64,000 nucleotides of DNA, taken from NCBI RefSeq assembly GCF_009828745.1, contig NZ_WTSX01000010.1, positions 1 to 64,000 on the forward strand, written 5' to 3'. Made by a program: the position numbers and the translations under genes. The notes beneath the pieces are model-generated. The model was not told the DNA's origin. It worked only from the letters and a program-made list of their open reading frames with translations, and did not search any database. Numbering within the stretch: position 1 is the stretch's first letter; each line of letters begins with the position of its first letter. Positions 63,889 to 64,000 of this stretch are shown in pieces. The DNA comes from Erysipelothrix anatis. Its GTDB lineage: Bacteria; Bacillota_I; Bacilli_A; Erysipelotrichales; Erysipelotrichaceae.

Positions 63889-64000
63889 ATGAAGAAGTTC
63901 AAACGCATTAGTATTCTGCTTCTAGTTACATTAATGCTGGTAGCATGTTCTGGCGGAGGTAAGTCAGAAGAGAATAAAAAGCTTGTTGTTTACTCCCCAA
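63889..64000 (+). CDS. ABC transporter substrate-binding lipoprotein (5' part)
   Basis: Runs off the window after 37 codons. The lipoprotein signal MKKFKRISILLLVTLMLVAC has a lipobox (VACS), then GGGKSEENKKLVVYSP, the usual start of extracellular solute-binding proteins of the iron/polyamine/sugar (type 2) group. ACAGGAGGAAAAT is a strong ribosome site. Substrate cannot be assigned from the fragment. Confidence 0.75.
   Translation, partial: MKKFKRISILLLVTLMLVACSGGGKSEENKKLVVYSP

Overview
The window is chromosomal DNA of a low-GC Gram-positive bacterium. The housekeeping gene orders (recU-ponA, gpsB next to RNase P RNA, rodZ-pgsA-recA, rny-ymdB) are those of Firmicutes. The LPXTG surface proteins with InlB-type B-repeats and MucBP repeats, and the reduced gene content between conserved blocks, fit Erysipelothrix or a close member of the Erysipelotrichia. 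That genus assignment is inference from gene content; no marker gene was searched. TGA is used as a normal stop (for example at the rodZ/pgsA overlap), so the standard code applies.

1-26.6 kb is a conserved core. It carries cell-wall synthesis (PBP1A, a monofunctional transglycosylase), cell division and shape (GpsB, RodZ, FtsK), DNA repair (RecU, RecA, RecD2), RNA turnover (RNase Y, YmdB, an RNase J2-like protein, RNase P RNA, a probable 6S RNA), translation (ProS, TrpS, MnmA, tRNA-Leu-CAA), stress (Spx, MscL) and peptide and sugar use (PepD, PTS EIIA-Glc, an MccF-like S66 peptidase). Most units end in clear rho-independent terminators.

26.6-48.4 kb is an accessory region. It starts beside tRNA-Leu with decayed coding sequence and holds three XRE regulators, a lactococcin-972-type bacteriocin ABC system without a visible bacteriocin gene, three LPXTG surface proteins, small lipoproteins, an orphan AAA ATPase, a TetR-gapA pair and an XRE/membrane-protein pair. 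Several genes are broken in ways readable from the sequence: a frameshift next to an (AT)6 tract in the ABC permease, an in-frame TGA in a lipoprotein, and a TGA at a conserved Trp of an InlB-repeat surface protein. Unannotated elements include a candidate terminator-bounded small RNA, a T20 tract, nested palindromes, and a perfect 12-bp inverted repeat bracketing an XRE promoter.

48.4-60 kb looks like one metabolic module: malic enzyme, fumarase, a PRD-type PTS regulator, lactose/cellobiose-family PTS IIA, IIB and IIC, a short GrdB-like protein, an N4-(beta-N-acetylglucosaminyl)-L-asparaginase, an M20 dipeptidase, aspartate ammonia-lyase and CutC. A coherent reading is import of a glycosylated asparagine (such as GlcNAc-Asn from host N-glycoproteins), release of aspartate, and conversion of aspartate to fumarate, malate and pyruvate. 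This is the most interesting system in the window.

60-64 kb carries a YdcF/SanA-like protein, a DUF2513 gene coupled to a membrane-protein gene with an internal stop, a GNAT enzyme, a secreted protein with chitin-binding-like modules, and the start of an ABC substrate-binding lipoprotein behind a cre-like site.
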